Shown: piece after piece, positions 7,038 through 15,864 of the stretch
Layout: the number at the start of each line of letters is the position of its first letter
How positions within the stretch are numbered: the first letter of the stretch is position 1
Notes under the pieces: model-generated
What the model was told of the DNA's origin: nothing
The model's input: only the letters and a program-made list of their open reading frames with translations
The model's database searches: none
Program-made: the position numbers and the translations under genes
Source: a bacterium
GTDB taxonomy: Bacteria; Margulisbacteria; Marinamargulisbacteria; UBA817; JAQBTH01
Length of the DNA: 32,533 nucleotides
Assembly: GCA_027623425.1 (NCBI GenBank)
Contig: JAQBTH010000015.1
Location: 1 to 32,533, forward strand
Direction: 5' to 3'

Positions 7038-7884
7038 GATGTATGTGGTACGCCCCTAGTATTTTAAAGTATAAAGATTTTTGTGCCACAATCTCAAGTA
7101 CTTCGCTTATAGCCAAGTCATTTATGTCCCCAACGATATCAATAAAAAATAAATAATCACCCATCGCATTTTTGGTGGGTCTAGATGCAATCTTGCTTAA
7201 ATTGATGCCTCTTGAGGCAAATTCCCCCAGTGCAGTATGTAGGCTGCCGGGTTGGTCTTTCTTGGTTGAAAAGACGATTGAAATCACCTGATTCGATTGG
7301 TCTTTGCTGAAATCTCTTGCACTCGAATCACCCAATGTAATCAAACCAAATAGGGTCTGATTTGATGTGTGATCTTCAATGCATGAGGCCAAAATCTGCA
7401 GGTTATGCCGTGTGGCCAACTCTTCAGGCCCAATCAGAGCAGCTGGCACCTGCGCCGCATCTAATTTACTCACAGCGTCTGCTGTGGAACGCGTCGGCAC
7501 AAGGTGTGCGCTTGGGCAGGTACGGGTTAAATAGTGTGCGCATTGCGCTAGGGGTTGTGGGTGGGAATAGATGTCGGTTAACTGATCAGGTAGGAACGCT
7601 TGTTTGGCCATTAGGAAGTGGTGAATGGGGTACTGTATGCCCTCAGAAATCACGATGTTATCAGTGCCTACCAGCAAATCAAATACGGGCGTAACAATGC
7701 CTTCGATGGAGTTTTCCATGGGCAAGACAATTGAATCAACCTCTTTTGCGATAAGGGCAGAAACAAGCGCTTGAAATGACGGGTAAGGTGCCGGTGCACC
7801 TGTTTTTCCAGAGTCGGTTAAGAAATGGAGCAATGCCCAATAAGAAAAGGTACCTTCAGGGCCTAAATACCCAATTTTGGTCAT
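7024..7884 (-). CDS. pheA: Prephenate dehydratase (monofunctional, with ACT domain)
   Basis: A 286-residue enzyme turning prephenate into phenylpyruvate for phenylalanine synthesis. The catalytic part shows [16 protein letters not shown] (6-21), [11 protein letters not shown] (54-64) and SHPQPLAQC (107-115). The C-terminal ACT domain starts about residue 200 ([19 protein letters not shown]) and has IASRP (232-236) in place of the usual ESRP, where phenylalanine binds for feedback inhibition. There is no chorismate mutase domain, so that enzyme is elsewhere. One oddity: the catalytic TRF motif reads T177-L178-F179 (NQTLF), so the usual Arg is replaced by Leu while the catalytic Thr is kept. 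It overlaps glyA by 4 nt (ATGA) and serS by 14 nt. Confidence 0.94.
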   Translation of the reverse strand: MTKIGYLGPEGTFSYWALLHFLTDSGKTGAPAPYPSFQALVSALIAKEVDSIVLPMENSIEGIVTPVFDLLVGTDNIVISEGIQYPIHHFLMAKQAFLPDQLTDIYSHPQPLAQCAHYLTRTCPSAHLVPTRSTADAVSKLDAAQVPAALIGPEELATRHNLQILASCIEDHTSNQTLFGLITLGDSSARDFSKDQSNQVISIVFSTKKDQPGSLHTALGEFASRGINLSKIASRPTKNAMGDYLFFIDIVGDINDLAISEVLEIVAQKSLYFKILGAYHIHHVRS

Positions 7885-9155
7885 ACGATCTCAGGATAAA
7901 GTGGGTAAGCCTTACATAATGCTGAAATGTCGCGTTGTGCAGTTGCATACACATCGGCATCTTCAATATTTGATAATACGTTATTTACAATGCGCGCCAC
8001 TTCAACCATATCGGCTTCTTTGAAACCACGTGCCGTTACTGCAGGAGCGCCAAAACGAAGGCCACTTGTAATAAATGGGCTTTGAGTATCAAATGGAACC
8101 GCATTTTTATTAACCGTAATACCAAGCTCATCTAAGGCTTCTTCAGCCACTTTTCCGGTTAATCCACGATTGCGTAAGTCAACAAGCACCAAGTGATTGT
8201 CTGTTCCACCTGTAAGAATCTTAAAGTTATTAGCGATCATTGCATCAGCAAACGCGCGGGCATTGGCCACAACTTGTTTTTGGTACTCTTTGTATTCAGC
8301 GCTTAACGCTTCTTTAAGCACCACTGCTTTAGCAGCAATCACATGCATCAATGGACCACCTTGTAAGCCAGGGAATACCGCTTTATTGATTGCCTTTGCG
8401 TGTTCTTCTTTACACAAAATTAAACCGCCACGTGGCCCGCGAAGTGTTTTATGGGTTGTTGTTGTAACGATGTCTGCATGGGGTACTGGAGACGGATGAA
8501 GCCCGGCAGCAACTAAGCCCGCAATATGCGCCATGTCTACCATAAATAAGGCGCCAACACTCTTTGCAATTGCTGCCATGCGTTCAAAATCAATAACACG
8601 CGGATACGCAGACGCACCACCCACAATTAGTTTCGGTTTATGCTCATGGGCCAAGGCTTCCATGCTCTCATAATCCAATAGTTCAGTTTCTTTATTAACA
8701 CCATAGTGAACCGCATTAAAATACTGCCCAGAAATACTAACTGGAGACCCATGTGTAAGGTGCCCACCTTGGGATAAGTCCATTCCTAGAATGGTATCAC
8801 CCGGTTTCAAAAAGGCCAGATACACTGCTAAATTTGCGGATGCACCACTGTGCGGTTGTACATTCGCGGCGTCCGCACCAAATACTTCCTTAGCGCGGTC
8901 GATTGCAATTTGCTCTACTACATCCACATGTTCACAGCCACCATAGTAACGTTTACCTGGCAGGCCTTCCGCATATTTATTCGTAAGCCACGTTCCTTGG
9001 GCTTGCATAACAGCGAGGCTAGTGAAATTTTCCGAGGCGATCATTTCGATCTTATCTTGCTGACGACTCAATTCATTCGTAAGCGCTTTTGCTAATTCTG
9101 GATCAAAATCATTAATATGGATCAACGCTTTCAGTTGAGTTTGAGTTTCAGACAT
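7881..9155 (-). CDS. glyA: Serine hydroxymethyltransferase
   Basis: A PLP enzyme of 424 residues that converts serine plus tetrahydrofolate to glycine and methylene-THF, the main one-carbon source. Motifs: MIASENFTS (38-46), [15 protein letters not shown] (59-73), QPHSGASAN (100-108), [20 protein letters not shown] (206-225), and [14 protein letters not shown] with the Schiff-base lysine K236. The start at 9155 has an AGGAGG site with a 7-nt spacer. It is the first gene of the glyA-pheA-serS-arsR operon. GlyA supplies or uses serine, so its pairing with seryl-tRNA synthetase is metabolically sensible. The last codons overlap the pheA start as ATGA. Confidence 0.97.
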   Translation of the reverse strand: MSETQTQLKALIHINDFDPELAKALTNELSRQQDKIEMIASENFTSLAVMQAQGTWLTNKYAEGLPGKRYYGGCEHVDVVEQIAIDRAKEVFGADAANVQPHSGASANLAVYLAFLKPGDTILGMDLSQGGHLTHGSPVSISGQYFNAVHYGVNKETELLDYESMEALAHEHKPKLIVGGASAYPRVIDFERMAAIAKSVGALFMVDMAHIAGLVAAGLHPSPVPHADIVTTTTHKTLRGPRGGLILCKEEHAKAINKAVFPGLQGGPLMHVIAAKAVVLKEALSAEYKEYQKQVVANARAFADAMIANNFKILTGGTDNHLVLVDLRNRGLTGKVAEEALDELGITVNKNAVPFDTQSPFITSGLRFGAPAVTARGFKEADMVEVARIVNNVLSNIEDADVYATAQRDISALCKAYPLYPEIV

Positions 9156-9183
9156 AAAGTAGCCTCCTAAATATAGTAGTCTT

Positions 9184-9212
9184 ATTGTAACCTAGGAAAC
9201 CAGTTGCTTAAA
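9184..9212 (-). promoter_or_regulatory. Candidate promoter of the glyA operon
   Basis: On the minus strand TTTAAG (9212-9207), a 17-nt spacer and TACAAT (9189-9184), with a leader of about 22 nt carrying AGGAGG. The -35 lies on the last codons of trpS. Read-through from trpS is also possible, since its stop is only 52 nt upstream. Confidence 0.4.
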
Positions 9213-10191
9213 GCCCTACTAATTGTCGCGCGCTCTGAATCGTCCGTTGCGCAATTACCCGGGCTTTTTCGGCACCTTTTTTTAAGACCTCATCCACATA
9301 AGATGGATCTGCAAGTAGTGCCTGGCGTTTTTCGTGAAATGGGCGTAAGGTCTCAATCAGTTGCGCGGCACATTCTTTTTTACAGTCAAAACAGCCAATT
9401 TCACCTTTGCGGCATGCGGCGTCAATTTCGCTTTGACGCGTTTTGGCACTAAATAATTTATGATAGCCAAACACAGAGCAAATATCAGGGTTTCCAGGGT
9501 CATTTCGACGCACGCGGTTCGGGTCTGTTACCATTTTTAGAACCAATTTTTCAATTTCATCAGGCGACGCTGTGACTGGAATCGTGTTGCCGTAACTCTT
9601 AGACATCTTTCGCCCGTCAGTCCCAGGAATAGCCGGTGTTTCAGTTAAGATTTCCATCGGTTCCGGAAATGCCCCCTTATATAGATGATTGAATCGACGG
9701 GCAATTTCACGGGTTAATTCTAAGTGCGGCAACTGGTCTTGCCCAACAGGTACAACATCAGCCTCATACAATAAAATATCAGCTGCTTGAAGGACGGGAT
9801 ACCCTAAAAATCCATAGGTATTCAAATCCTTATCCTTAATCTCTTCCATCTTGCTTTTATAGGTGGGCACCCGTGTAAGCCAGGGGAGAGGCGTCATCAT
9901 GGATAGAATTAAGTGCAGTTCGCAATGTTCAGGCACATCAGATTGGTAGCAAAGGGCGCATTTTTCAGGGTCAATACCCACCGATAATAAATCAATCACT
10001 AAATCACGCTTGTCTGCACGCAGTTTTTCAGGATTTTCATAGACGCTAGTAAGCGAATGGTAGTCCACAATTAAAAACACAGAATCATAGTCATCTTGCA
10101 GATTGACCCAATTAGAAACGGCACCAAGGTAGTTGCCAAGGTGCATTTTTCCTGTTGGCTGTATGCCGCTTAATAGTCTCTTTTTCGCCAT
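9208..10191 (-). CDS. trpS: Tryptophanyl-tRNA synthetase
   Basis: A class-I synthetase of 327 residues (normal for bacterial TrpS). It starts MAKKRLLSGIQPTGKMHLGN, containing the HIGH-like motif, and has GRKMSKSYGNTIP as the KMSKS loop. The middle region DQLPHLELTREIARRFN is typical. A cysteine cluster (CSVFGYH through CRKGEIGCFDCKKEC) resembles the Cys-rich insert seen in many bacterial TrpS. The ATG at 10191 is chosen because GGAG lies just before it; a TTG at 10209 gives six extra residues and is unlikely. A TATACT box on the minus strand (10206-10201) ends 10 nt before the ATG, so the leader is very short. It diverges from the WecA-like gene with 43 nt between starts. Confidence 0.96.
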   Translation of the reverse strand: MAKKRLLSGIQPTGKMHLGNYLGAVSNWVNLQDDYDSVFLIVDYHSLTSVYENPEKLRADKRDLVIDLLSVGIDPEKCALCYQSDVPEHCELHLILSMMTPLPWLTRVPTYKSKMEEIKDKDLNTYGFLGYPVLQAADILLYEADVVPVGQDQLPHLELTREIARRFNHLYKGAFPEPMEILTETPAIPGTDGRKMSKSYGNTIPVTASPDEIEKLVLKMVTDPNRVRRNDPGNPDICSVFGYHKLFSAKTRQSEIDAACRKGEIGCFDCKKECAAQLIETLRPFHEKRQALLADPSYVDEVLKKGAEKARVIAQRTIQSARQLVGL

Positions 10192-10219
10192 AATACTCCA
10201 AGTATACAATAAAACAGGG

Positions 10220-10225
10220 TATAAT
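10220..10225 (+). promoter_or_regulatory. Perfect TATAAT box of the WecA/TagO-like gene, near-leaderless
   Basis: TATAAT at 10220-10225 ends 10 nt before the A of the ATG at 10235, so the 5' leader can be only about 3 nt (or 6 nt if the second ATG at 10238 is used). No Shine-Dalgarno fits in this space. The -35 is poor. Of the leaderless candidates this has the best -10 match. Confidence 0.6.
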
Positions 10226-10234
10226 AGAGCCGCT

Positions 10235-11266
10235 ATGATGACATTCTTAATTTACATGGCATTGCCGACCTTTTTTATTGCGCTATTAGGGTGTGTTTTA
10301 TTTACTCCTGTGGCAAAGCGGCTTTCCAATCGGTTTCACATTCACGACCACCCATCTGAACGCAAGATGCATGATAAATCCCTGCCTTTATTAGGGGGGA
10401 TCGCGCTGTATTTAAGCGTTAGTTTATCGTTAATTGCCCATTTGCCTTTTGATAGTACCTTGTTCACTATATTAGCAGGCGCAACCTTCGCAACGCTTCT
10501 TGGTATTTGGGACGATATTTACGGATCGTGGCCCTATATTAAGTTGGCGATACAAGTATGTATTGCAATATTTACAGTAAAAATGGGCATCACCATTTCG
10601 TTTTTACCGCACCCGTTCACGGCAGGAATATTATCTCATCAGTGGGTATCTATTCCCTTAACAGTATTATGGATTGTTGGCATTATGAATACATTTAACC
10701 TTATTGATGGATTGGATGGGCTCGCGGCGGGCGTTGGGGGAATTTCTGCAGGGTTCTTAGCGCTCATTGCGGTGCAACAGGGGCATTTCTCTGTGGCCGT
10801 TTTTGGCATTGCCATATCTGGCGCATGCCTTGGGTTTTTGCGATACAACTTTTCCCCGGCCCAAATCTTTATGGGCGATACTGGAGCCATGTTTTTAGGT
10901 TATATGTTAAGCGTGGTTTCAATTATAGGGGTTATGAAAAGTAACGTGGCCATATCACTTTTGATTCCCATATTGGTACTGGGAATACCTATTTCTGATA
11001 CACTTTTTGCAATCATTAGACGCGTGAAGAATGGGCAAGCAATATTTAAGCCGGACACCGAACATGTGCACCACAAACTAATAGGAAAAGGCTTTTCAGC
11101 GCGCCAGGCAACATTGGTGTTGTATAGCTTAAGCGCGTTATTAGGTGCGCTTGCATTAGGAATAAGCCTACCTTTAAAATTTGCGTCATTGTATTTGGGG
11201 TTAGCCGCCATAGCGATTGGCGTGACTGCGTCAGTCATGTACCGGAGACGTGGCGGGTTATTTTAG
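10235..11266 (+). CDS. Undecaprenyl-phosphate sugar-1-phosphate transferase (WecA/TagO type, MraY family)
   Basis: A polytopic enzyme of 343 residues with about 10-11 membrane segments that moves a sugar-1-phosphate (usually GlcNAc-1-P) from UDP-sugar to undecaprenyl phosphate, starting O-antigen, enterobacterial-common-antigen or teichoic-type glycans. Motifs: WDDIYG with D93/D94, NTFNLIDGLDGLAAG (152-166, catalytic Asp region), FMGDTG (212-217) and DTEHVHHKL (274-282), whose HVHH resembles the HIHH of WecA/TagO rather than the MraY version. The start is the ATG-ATG at 10235/10238; the longer frame from 10133 lies over trpS. It is convergent with the peptide-transporter ATPase gene, stops 2 nt apart. 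Confidence 0.9.
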   Translation: MMTFLIYMALPTFFIALLGCVLFTPVAKRLSNRFHIHDHPSERKMHDKSLPLLGGIALYLSVSLSLIAHLPFDSTLFTILAGATFATLLGIWDDIYGSWPYIKLAIQVCIAIFTVKMGITISFLPHPFTAGILSHQWVSIPLTVLWIVGIMNTFNLIDGLDGLAAGVGGISAGFLALIAVQQGHFSVAVFGIAISGACLGFLRYNFSPAQIFMGDTGAMFLGYMLSVVSIIGVMKSNVAISLLIPILVLGIPISDTLFAIIRRVKNGQAIFKPDTEHVHHKLIGKGFSARQATLVLYSLSALLGALALGISLPLKFASLYLGLAAIAIGVTASVMYRRRGGLF

Positions 11267-11268
11267 AC

Positions 11269-12222
11269 TTAACGATCTAACAAGCACGCAACGCGCCGCC
11301 CTTGCGCCCATTCTTCAAGCTCCGGTTCGTGCTGCTTACACTGATCCATCACCATGGGACAACGCGTGCTAAACCGACACCCTTTAGGCAGATGAAACGG
11401 GCTAGGTACTTCGCCTTTAAGTGGTATAGATTCATTTTTTGCACTAGGGTCGGCACTCGGGATGGCCGCGATTAATGCTTGGGTATACGGGTGTTTAGGC
11501 GTTCGAAACAACTGTTCAGGAGTGCCTTCTTCCACAATTTTACCCAGGTACATAATGCACACACGGTCACAGGTCTGCGCCACAAGCCCTAAATCATGAC
11601 TAATCATCAAAACACCCATACCGTACTGCGTTTGAAGGCCCTTTATGAGTCGCATAATTTGCGCTTGGACAGTAACATCCAAGCTAGCGGTGGGTTCATC
11701 GGCAATCAGTAAGCGCGGTTCCATTGCTAGCGTAATCGCAATCATAATACGCTGACACATACCCAAGCTACATTCGTGCGGGTATTGGCTCATTCTCGCT
11801 TCGGGATCGGTTAAATTCACTTGCCGTAGCAATTCAATTGCTCGATTTGCTGCGTCTCCCTTTGTACCACCATGGTGCAACAATATCGTTTCAATCATTT
11901 GACTACCAATGGTAAACACGGGGTTTAGGGCCGCTTGGGCATTTTGAAAAATTAATCCAATTTCTTTTCCTCGAATGTGTCGCCATTGGGCTTCCGTGCC
12001 ACCAAGCAACTCGTTTCCGTTCCATTTGACCGAACCGGAACAGCGGGCGGTTTTAGGCAATAACCCCATGATGGAATGGGCCGTCACACTTTTCCCAGAA
12101 CCGGATTCCCCCACAATACCAACAAATTGGCCTGGTGCGACAGAAATTGAGATGCCATCTACCGCACGAAGTTGGCCATCATCGGTATCAAAATTGGTAA
12201 TGAGATTGTCTACTTTTAACAT
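11269..12222 (-). CDS. Oligopeptide/dipeptide ABC transporter ATPase, OppD/DppD type
   Basis: A 317-residue ATPase with Walker A GESGSGKS (38-45), Q-loop Q93, Walker B LLIADEP (171-177) and H-loop H209. The C-terminal extension has four cysteines (C282, C288, C295, C313), the set that holds a 4Fe-4S cluster in characterised OppD/DppD proteins. The ABC signature is unusual: residues 151-155 read CSLGM instead of LSGGM/Q, so a glycine that contacts ATP is leucine. It is the only ATPase of the operon; the usual OppF/DppF partner is missing here, as this gene is last and meets a convergent gene. No Shine-Dalgarno precedes the ATG, but TATACT sits 7 nt upstream. Confidence 0.92.
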   Translation of the reverse strand: MLKVDNLITNFDTDDGQLRAVDGISISVAPGQFVGIVGESGSGKSVTAHSIMGLLPKTARCSGSVKWNGNELLGGTEAQWRHIRGKEIGLIFQNAQAALNPVFTIGSQMIETILLHHGGTKGDAANRAIELLRQVNLTDPEARMSQYPHECSLGMCQRIMIAITLAMEPRLLIADEPTASLDVTVQAQIMRLIKGLQTQYGMGVLMISHDLGLVAQTCDRVCIMYLGKIVEEGTPEQLFRTPKHPYTQALIAAIPSADPSAKNESIPLKGEVPSPFHLPKGCRFSTRCPMVMDQCKQHEPELEEWAQGRRVACLLDR

Positions 12223-12228
12223 GGGTTT

Positions 12229-12234
12229 AGTATA
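12229..12234 (-). promoter_or_regulatory. Internal -10-like TATACT before the ATPase gene
   Basis: On the minus strand TATACT (12234-12229) ends 7 nt before the A of the ATG at 12222, in the 17-nt gap after the permease gene. No Shine-Dalgarno is present. It may give a leaderless ATPase transcript in addition to operon read-through. No -35 is seen. Confidence 0.4.
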
Positions 12235-12239
12235 GCAAA

Positions 12240-13064
12240 CTAACGGCCAATAACCTTCTGAATTGCGTCACCCAAGAAATTAAAGGCAAGAACGGTCAGG
12301 GTAATAAGCACGCCAGGTACAATCGACATCCAAGGTGCTTGGCCCATAAAAGCCAAACTGTTTTCCAACATATTTCCCCAACTCGCATGGGGCGGCTGTA
12401 CACCCAAACCTAAAAAACTGAGCACTGATTCCGCCAAAATAGCCCCACCCACACCCAAAGTCGCCGCCACAATTACCGGGCTAATGGCATGGGGCAAGAT
12501 GTATTTGCCTAACAGGCTTAGTGTGCCAATCCCTCTGGCCTTGGCTGCCACCACGAATGGCCGCGACTTTATGCTTAACACTTCTGCCCGCACCAATCGC
12601 GCAATGCCCATCCAACTTGTAAATCCAATCACCAACACCACGGTCACCATGTTTGGCCCTAAAATAATCTGCAACGATAGAATTAGAAAAATACTTGGTA
12701 TCGCTAACATCACATCCACGAATCGCATCATCCATTGATCCATCATTCCTCCACGGTACCCGGCAACAAGACCATACAAGGTTCCCACTGACACCGAAAT
12801 CGAAATCGACATTAAACCGACTAGTAAACTAATGCGTCCGCCATAAATCGCGCGCAGTAAAATATCCCGATTCAAATCATCTGTGCCAAACCAGTGTTGC
12901 CAGTTTGGGGCCGCAGGTTCAAGTAGCAAATTCGGGTTAAAGTAGTTGGGGTCCAATCCAGGCACAAGCGGCACAAGCAAACCAAGCACCGCTAATAGCG
13001 CCAGGAAAATCACCGATGCCAGGGCGAACTTATCAGTTTTCAGTACGTGGATCAATTGCTGCAT
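12240..13064 (-). CDS. Peptide ABC transporter permease, OppC/DppC type
   Basis: A 274-residue inner-membrane permease with an N-terminal segment (ALASVIFLALLAVLGLLVP), the conserved WFGTDDLNRDILLRAIYGGR loop after the first membrane helix, and the EAA loop AAKARGIGTLSLLGKYILPH that docks with the ATPase. About six membrane segments. The ATG at 13064 overlaps the end of the OppB-type gene by 32 nt, one of the longest overlaps in the window; an internal TTG at 13052 could be an alternative start. It pairs with the 13033-13995 permease to form the translocation pore. Confidence 0.93.
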   Translation of the reverse strand: MQQLIHVLKTDKFALASVIFLALLAVLGLLVPLVPGLDPNYFNPNLLLEPAAPNWQHWFGTDDLNRDILLRAIYGGRISLLVGLMSISISVSVGTLYGLVAGYRGGMMDQWMMRFVDVMLAIPSIFLILSLQIILGPNMVTVVLVIGFTSWMGIARLVRAEVLSIKSRPFVVAAKARGIGTLSLLGKYILPHAISPVIVAATLGVGGAILAESVLSFLGLGVQPPHASWGNMLENSLAFMGQAPWMSIVPGVLITLTVLAFNFLGDAIQKVIGR

Positions 13065-13995
13065 AACTCACATCCGCAAATAAATTTCCCATTACAATCA
13101 ATACGCTAGATAATAACAATGTGCCCATTAATACGGGGTAATCACGACTAAATACCGCCGCTACACCCAATTGCCCCATTCCAGGCCACGCAAATATATA
13201 TTCAATCACAAAGCTGCCACTAATTAACCCGGGTAACCCAAGGCCCAAAAGCGTGATGACCGGTAAAACCGCGTTTTTGAATGCGTGGCGAAACAATAGC
13301 CGTTTGTCACCAATTCCCCGTGCACGCGCGGCTAAAATATAATCTGATTTTAGGATGGCAATGACACCACCGCGATAGTAACGGGTTAGCCCTGCAATTT
13401 CACCAATAATAATAGTCAGAAGTGGCAGCGCTAAATGAGACAATACACTACCAGATTGTTGCCACCACGAGGCGCCATATAAGAACGGGTCCATGTACCC
13501 TGAACTAGGGAATAAACCCAGTTTCAGCGATAAACTTAAAATCAACATGAGCCCCAACCAAAATGTAGGCACGGCAAATCCAATAAACGAAAAGATTGTA
13601 ACCGCACGATCAAACGTTGATCCGGCCCGCCAACCTGACCATAAACCCAACGGCAATGTGATAAGCAGTATGCATGCCAAAGAACTCAAAGAAAGTATTA
13701 GGGTGGCGGGCAGACGTGCAAGAATAGTCGATAGCACCGGTTGACCTGTCGTGTAGGAATACCCTAAGTTACCTTTTAATACTTCTTTAATCCAATAAAA
13801 ATATTGCAATATAATGGGCTTATCCATACCTAAGTTTTGGCGAATTTGTGCCATGTCTTGCGCTGTAACGCTAGGGTCCATCATCATTGCAGTGGGGTCA
13901 CCGGGTGCCGCATGCATAATTAAAAAGGATAAAAAGGTAATGCCTATAATCAGTGGAATAGCACCCAAAAGCCGTTGTTGAATAATCCGTTTCAC
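13033..13995 (-). CDS. Peptide ABC transporter permease, OppB/DppB type
   Basis: A 320-residue permease that starts KRIIQQRLLGAIPLIIGITF, typical of OppB/DppB, then the periplasmic loop with APGDP and LGMDKPI. The EAA loop AARARGIGDKRLLFRHAFKN and the following LPVITLLGLGLPGLISGSFV are characteristic. About six membrane segments. The start is GTG at 13995, sharing its first base with the stop of the solute-binding protein gene (TAGTG), so translation is coupled. The overlaps with both neighbours imply one transcript encoding binding protein, two permeases and an ATPase. Confidence 0.94.
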   Translation of the reverse strand: MKRIIQQRLLGAIPLIIGITFLSFLIMHAAPGDPTAMMMDPSVTAQDMAQIRQNLGMDKPIILQYFYWIKEVLKGNLGYSYTTGQPVLSTILARLPATLILSLSSLACILLITLPLGLWSGWRAGSTFDRAVTIFSFIGFAVPTFWLGLMLILSLSLKLGLFPSSGYMDPFLYGASWWQQSGSVLSHLALPLLTIIIGEIAGLTRYYRGGVIAILKSDYILAARARGIGDKRLLFRHAFKNAVLPVITLLGLGLPGLISGSFVIEYIFAWPGMGQLGVAAVFSRDYPVLMGTLLLSSVLIVMGNLFADVSYAAIDPRTEN

Positions 13996-15599
13996 TAGCG
14001 CATTAAAGTGGGTTTAAGATACACATCTTCTATATCATCAATTACACCCAATGGCCCTGGGTTTTTCATCAATCCACCCACATACGTATGTGAGGCGCCA
14101 ATCACGTCTGCATGATACAAGAAATAATAAGGGATATCTTCAGTAATTTCTTGGTAAATTTGGCGATAAATACCCTTGCGTTTAACCTTGTTTGTTTCGG
14201 TTCGGCCTTCTTCTAATAACGAGTCTACTGTTGAGTTGCGATCCCCAATATAGTTGAAGCCAGTAGGGTACTGCGAGCTATGCCAAATGCTATACGCATC
14301 CGGGTCGATACCCAAGCTCCAACCAATGATGTAGGCCTCAAGACCCCGTGGGCCAGTGGATTGGTTAAGCCGTTTAATAAAAGCGCTCCATTCCAAAAGC
14401 TCAATCGTCACCTTAATGCCAACCTGTTTTAAGGATTGTTGAATAATCTGAGCCGCTTTTTCGCGGTTTTTATTGCCTTTATTTGTCACCAATGTAAAGG
14501 CAAGTTCTCCCTGTCCGTTGTAATACAAACCCGTTGCGGTACTGCGACGGTAACCAAGTTCCTCTAAAATGGCCATTGTCTTTTCTGGCGCATACTCGTA
14601 AATCGTAACAGAAGACTTGCCTGGCCAACTCCATTGTACGGGGCTAGCAGGCATATAGGCTGGTTGACCAAATTCACCTAAAACAGACTTTACCATTGCG
14701 TCTCGATTTAACGCATATGATATTGCTTCGCGAATTTTCTTTTCACCCAATAATGGATGTTGCAAGTTGAATCCCATGTAGGTGTAGGCCATTTCCTGAT
14801 GACGGTAGGTCCATAAATTACGATTCGTTGAAACCCGTTCATAATCTTTTGGCAACAAACCATCTTCTAAATCAATTTCACTTTTCTCAAGGGCCACTAA
14901 TGCCGTGTTTTTATCCGGAATAATTTTGAGCAAAATGGAATCTAATTTTGGCGGCTTTCCATAATAAAGCTCATTTTTCTCTAGCATCACATATTGATTG
15001 GACTCCCATCGCACAAACTTAAATGGCCCAGTCCCAATTGGTGCGCGATTAAATGAATCCGTATTTATATCTTTTCCATTAAGTACGTGTTCTGGCAGTA
15101 TGCCCATTCCCATGCTCACCAAAAATGGAGCAAATGGCTCAGGTAGTGTAATAATGATGGTATTTTCATCGCGTTTTTTCACGTCTATTGGATTCCCGTT
15201 AATCATGTAACTAGAACGACGTACTGTATTGGTGCTTGGATCAAGTAATGTTTTAAAGGTAAAGACCACATCGTCTGCAGTAAAATCCTCCCCATCGTGC
15301 CATTTCACACCTCGGCGAAGATTAAATGTGTATGTCAAACCATCCTGACTAATAAAATACGAACTCGCCAAATCGGGTACCATATCTAGATTTTGGTTCA
15401 CCTTCATTAACCCGCGAAACACCAGGCCCACCACCGTTGAAGAGGGGCTATCCGTATATAATAGTGGGTTTAGATAGGTCGGCTCGCCACCCATATTCAG
15501 TGTCAACACATTTTTGTTTGATGAGGGTTTTGCGCCATCCGGACCTGAACACGCACCCAGAATGCAACATAGTGCGATTAGTAAGAAGCGTTTAATCAT
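13995..15599 (-). CDS. Extracellular solute-binding lipoprotein, family 5 (OppA/DppA type)
   Basis: A 534-residue peptide-binding lipoprotein. A lipobox ends the signal peptide (IALCCILGAC, lipidated Cys at 17), so it is anchored by lipid in the periplasm. The family-5 signature is visible: LNMGGEPTYLNPLLYT near the start, VPDLASSYFISQDGLTYTFN, LRRGVKWHDGEDFTADDVVF, then APIGTGPFKFVRWES. Family members bind oligopeptides, dipeptides, nickel chelates or other ligands; the exact ligand is not readable. Its ATG lies inside the end of the MrpG-like gene (8-nt overlap), which ties the peptide transporter to the divergent Mrp-like operon upstream. I see no separate promoter. Confidence 0.93.
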   Translation of the reverse strand: MIKRFLLIALCCILGACSGPDGAKPSSNKNVLTLNMGGEPTYLNPLLYTDSPSSTVVGLVFRGLMKVNQNLDMVPDLASSYFISQDGLTYTFNLRRGVKWHDGEDFTADDVVFTFKTLLDPSTNTVRRSSYMINGNPIDVKKRDENTIIITLPEPFAPFLVSMGMGILPEHVLNGKDINTDSFNRAPIGTGPFKFVRWESNQYVMLEKNELYYGKPPKLDSILLKIIPDKNTALVALEKSEIDLEDGLLPKDYERVSTNRNLWTYRHQEMAYTYMGFNLQHPLLGEKKIREAISYALNRDAMVKSVLGEFGQPAYMPASPVQWSWPGKSSVTIYEYAPEKTMAILEELGYRRSTATGLYYNGQGELAFTLVTNKGNKNREKAAQIIQQSLKQVGIKVTIELLEWSAFIKRLNQSTGPRGLEAYIIGWSLGIDPDAYSIWHSSQYPTGFNYIGDRNSTVDSLLEEGRTETNKVKRKGIYRQIYQEITEDIPYYFLYHADVIGASHTYVGGLMKNPGPLGVIDDIEDVYLKPTLMR

Positions 15600-15864
15600 T
15601 TTTGCGACCTAAAACAGATTGCGTATGGCCAATAATAGTAAGAGTCGTAATCATACCAACCACATATATAAAGAAAATAAGATCTAATTTTAAACTAAAA
15701 CGCAACAGACCGAACTTTAAATGGGCAGCCCCTAGTAAGAATGCAAATCCTAAAATGTTGCTCCACCCTAAAAAACTAATCCGGGTGCGCTCATCCCCCA
15801 AACGCAGGAGAGATATGATGCCAATGGCGTAACACGCAGAGGCCATTCCAATTAGTATCATCAT
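15592..15864 (-). CDS. Divergent MrpG-like membrane subunit (90 aa)
   Basis: A 90-residue protein with three predicted membrane helices. Its beginning (GMASACYAIGIISLLRLGDERTR) aligns by eye with the MrpG pattern 'G...F.LG..GLLRFPDFYTR' as in the plus-strand MrpG at 22483. The family's following Met-His-Ala is replaced by ISF. The third helix and its end (MITTLTIIGHTQ) match the MrpG tail before the stop. It is the last antiporter-like gene of the minus-strand cluster, with ATGA overlap with the MrpF-like gene before it and an 8-nt overlap with oppA after it. The assignment rests on gene order and weak similarity. Confidence 0.6.
   Translation of the reverse strand: MMILIGMASACYAIGIISLLRLGDERTRISFLGWSNILGFAFLLGAAHLKFGLLRFSLKLDLIFFIYVVGMITTLTIIGHTQSVLGRKND

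Noticed and set aside
9156-9207. Glycine riboswitch or T-box before glyA
   Set aside because: The 52-nt gap is too short and shows only a promoter and AGGAGG.
10192-10209. TTG at 10209 as the trpS start
   Set aside because: TrpS proteins start just before the RLLSGIQPTG motif; ATG 10191 has GGAG upstream.
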